64,000 nucleotides of DNA. It comes from Pyrinomonadaceae bacterium (GTDB lineage: Bacteria; Acidobacteriota; Blastocatellia; Pyrinomonadales; Pyrinomonadaceae). The translations under genes were made by a program, and so were the position numbers. Below the pieces are notes generated by a model. The model was not told the origin of the DNA. It made no database searches and saw nothing but the letters and a program-made list of their open reading frames with translations. Shown piece after piece: positions 62,370-64,000 of this stretch. Every line of letters starts with the position of its first letter. Position 1 is the stretch's first letter. The stretch is from positions 1 to 64,000 of the forward strand of contig JAVEDE010000023.1 in the NCBI GenBank assembly GCA_030841105.1. The letters run 5' to 3'.

Positions 62370-64000
62370 TTACTGGCAGGTGCTCAACTTGAACGAGTGA
62401 ATGTAGGTCGTCCAGTTGTAACTGCCGTTGGCCGGGATGTACTCGGTGGTGAAGACCATCGTACAACCGTCAACGGGGTCAACACTGACCGTGCTGTAGT
62501 CGCCCCAGCGCGCGAGTTGGTTGCCGGTCTGGATGGCAGGCCCCACGAGGATGTTGTTCTCGACGCCCAACGCGCCGAGCGGGTCGGACGGCGCGCGCGA
62601 GGCGTAACGGATGCTCGGCTTGATGGTCGTGGCGTTCGAGATGTTGTAGCCGACGGCGATGCCGCCGGTCTTATCTATGGCCGCGCTGCCCATCCAGCGA
62701 AAGTCCGCCGTGGGCGCATACGTGCCCTGCTGGTAGACGACCGGGGTCGCGCTGGAAATGGTTTGCCCCGCGGCGTTGCGCAGTTCATACCAGCGGATGC
62801 CCGTGCCGCTGCCCGCCGTGACGGAGTGGTTAATCACCAGCGACTCGTGGCCGTCGGCGAACTTGCGATAACTCAGACGATACATCAGTCGGTCGGCCAG
62901 CGAGTCGAGTTGCTGCGACGTGCCCGGCTGCGGGATGCACGCGCCGCCGCCGCACGCTCTGGCGAAAGTGGCGACACCCGCGACGGTCGCAGGCCCGGTG
63001 AGCGTGCCCGTTCCGGCCGTCCAGTTGACGGCGAATTTCCAAGACTGCAAGGCGGTCGAAGAGATACTGAGCAGAGGGTTGGCCGTGCCCGCCGCCGGGA
63101 GGATCGTGCCTTCGAGGTCGGCCGGTTCGAGGCTGGCCGCGGCGGTCGTCCGCGCGCAAATCTGTCGCGCCGTCGCCCCGACGAGCATCTTGTCGCGCTC
63201 GAAGGCGCAGACATGACTGCCTGCGAAGGTGCGGCCGCGCTTGAACATGTTGTAGGTGATGTAGTAACCGTCCGGCCACACGCCCATCTTCGGGTAGTCG
63301 TTGAAGTCAGTCCCGTAGGAGTAGGCGTAGCGGTGATAAGTGCCGGTCGGGTCGGGGCTGGTCGAGACGGCGACGCACTGTAAGTAGGGCGACGCGGCGA
63401 CGGCAAACTGTGTGAGCACCCAACGGTCGGCCAACTGGTCGTACTGGACGATCGGATCGCCGTCGTTAGCGGTTTCGCACTGGCCGCCGAAGCCCTGCCA
63501 GACGACGTTGCCCTGCTTGGGGAAGCCGGAGACCAAATTGAACCCGGTGATGTTGTTGCTCGCGTCTCTCGTCAACGTGTAGATCGAGTAGCGCAGGTTA
63601 ACCCATTGGACGTAGTGATTGGGGCCGAGGTCGCCGGTCGTGTCGGGCGGCGCGACGCGGTAGTTAGGGTCAATCGGAGTGCCGTTGGTGCTGGCTTTCG
63701 GGAGCACGGTGGCGGAAGACGAGGTGATGCCCTTCGCCGCGAGCGGATCGTCGAAGGCGGGGTTGGAGTTGCCGACGGGTTGCGGGCGTCCCGGTTCAAA
63801 ATCGCGGCCGCCGCGCGGAGTTGTCGGCCGCGCCGTCTCCACCATGTCGCGCAAGGGGCGCGAGGTGGTGTCGAAGTGTGTGGGGTTGCTCGCCGCGGCG
63901 CGATGCTCGACGGCCTGCGCGGGGAGGTCTGCATTTTGCCCGGAGGCGGAAGCCGGCATGAGTGTGAACACACACAGAGCCAGAATTGCTAAAGTCGCGA
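62370..64000 (-). CDS. Secreted hypothetical protein (5' end runs off the window)
   Basis: Frame is open past the listed 63971 start: ATLAILALCVFTLMPASASGQ reads as the hydrophobic core and cleavage region of a signal peptide. Body PPDTTGDLGPNHYVQWVNLRYSIY...DFNDYPKMGVWPDGYYITYNMF. Confidence 0.85.
   Translation of the reverse strand, partial: ATLAILALCVFTLMPASASGQNADLPAQAVEHRAAASNPTHFDTTSRPLRDMVETARPTTPRGGRDFEPGRPQPVGNSNPAFDDPLAAKGITSSSATVLPKASTNGTPIDPNYRVAPPDTTGDLGPNHYVQWVNLRYSIYTLTRDASNNITGFNLVSGFPKQGNVVWQGFGGQCETANDGDPIVQYDQLADRWVLTQFAVAASPYLQCVAVSTSPDPTGTYHRYAYSYGTDFNDYPKMGVWPDGYYITYNMFKRGRTFAGSHVCAFERDKMLVGATARQICARTTAAASLEPADLEGTILPAAGTANPLLSISSTALQSWKFAVNWTAGTGTLTGPATVAGVATFARACGGGACIPQPGTSQQLDSLADRLMYRLSYRKFADGHESLVINHSVTAGSGTGIRWYELRNAAGQTISSATPVVYQQGTYAPTADFRWMGSAAIDKTGGIAVGYNISNATTIKPSIRYASRAPSDPLGALGVENNILVGPAIQTGNQLARWGDYSTVSVDPVDGCTMVFTTEYIPANGSYNWTTYIHSFKLSTCQ

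Overview
A 64 kb high-GC chromosomal window, most likely from an Acidobacteriota (Blastocatellia/Pyrinomonadaceae-like) genome. That placement is an inference from two large carboxypeptidase-regulatory/TonB-receptor (Oar-like) proteins and the overall gene content; no 16S or other marker is present. The content is mainly chromosomal housekeeping and envelope genes: a purF/purM/purN group interrupted by a HigB-like toxin, a ComEC-like MBL protein and DUF3006; tyrS; proC; thiolase; HtrA-like protease; aldehyde and alanine dehydrogenases; radical-SAM/DUF512; a MoxR/DUF58/DUF4129/DUF4350/SpoIIM neighbourhood; FtcD; YpfJ-like peptidase; PilZ; and a series of secreted proteins (S8 and M4 proteases plus an unknown) at the right end. 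I found no tRNA, rRNA, CRISPR array, prophage or IS element. The most unusual signal is a dispersed family of intergenic elements built from degenerate 7-bp units (GTGACRA, ATCGTGA and relatives) arranged as large inverted repeats. They occur at roughly a dozen loci. Because the period is 7 and the units contain TGA, each arm has stop triplets in all three frames, and several neighbouring genes take their stop codon, or apparently their start codon, from the element. A second G-rich heptad tract (GGGGGAA)n is a strong G-quadruplex candidate. Very long antisense ORFs opposite the TonB genes were rejected as GC-rich artefacts.
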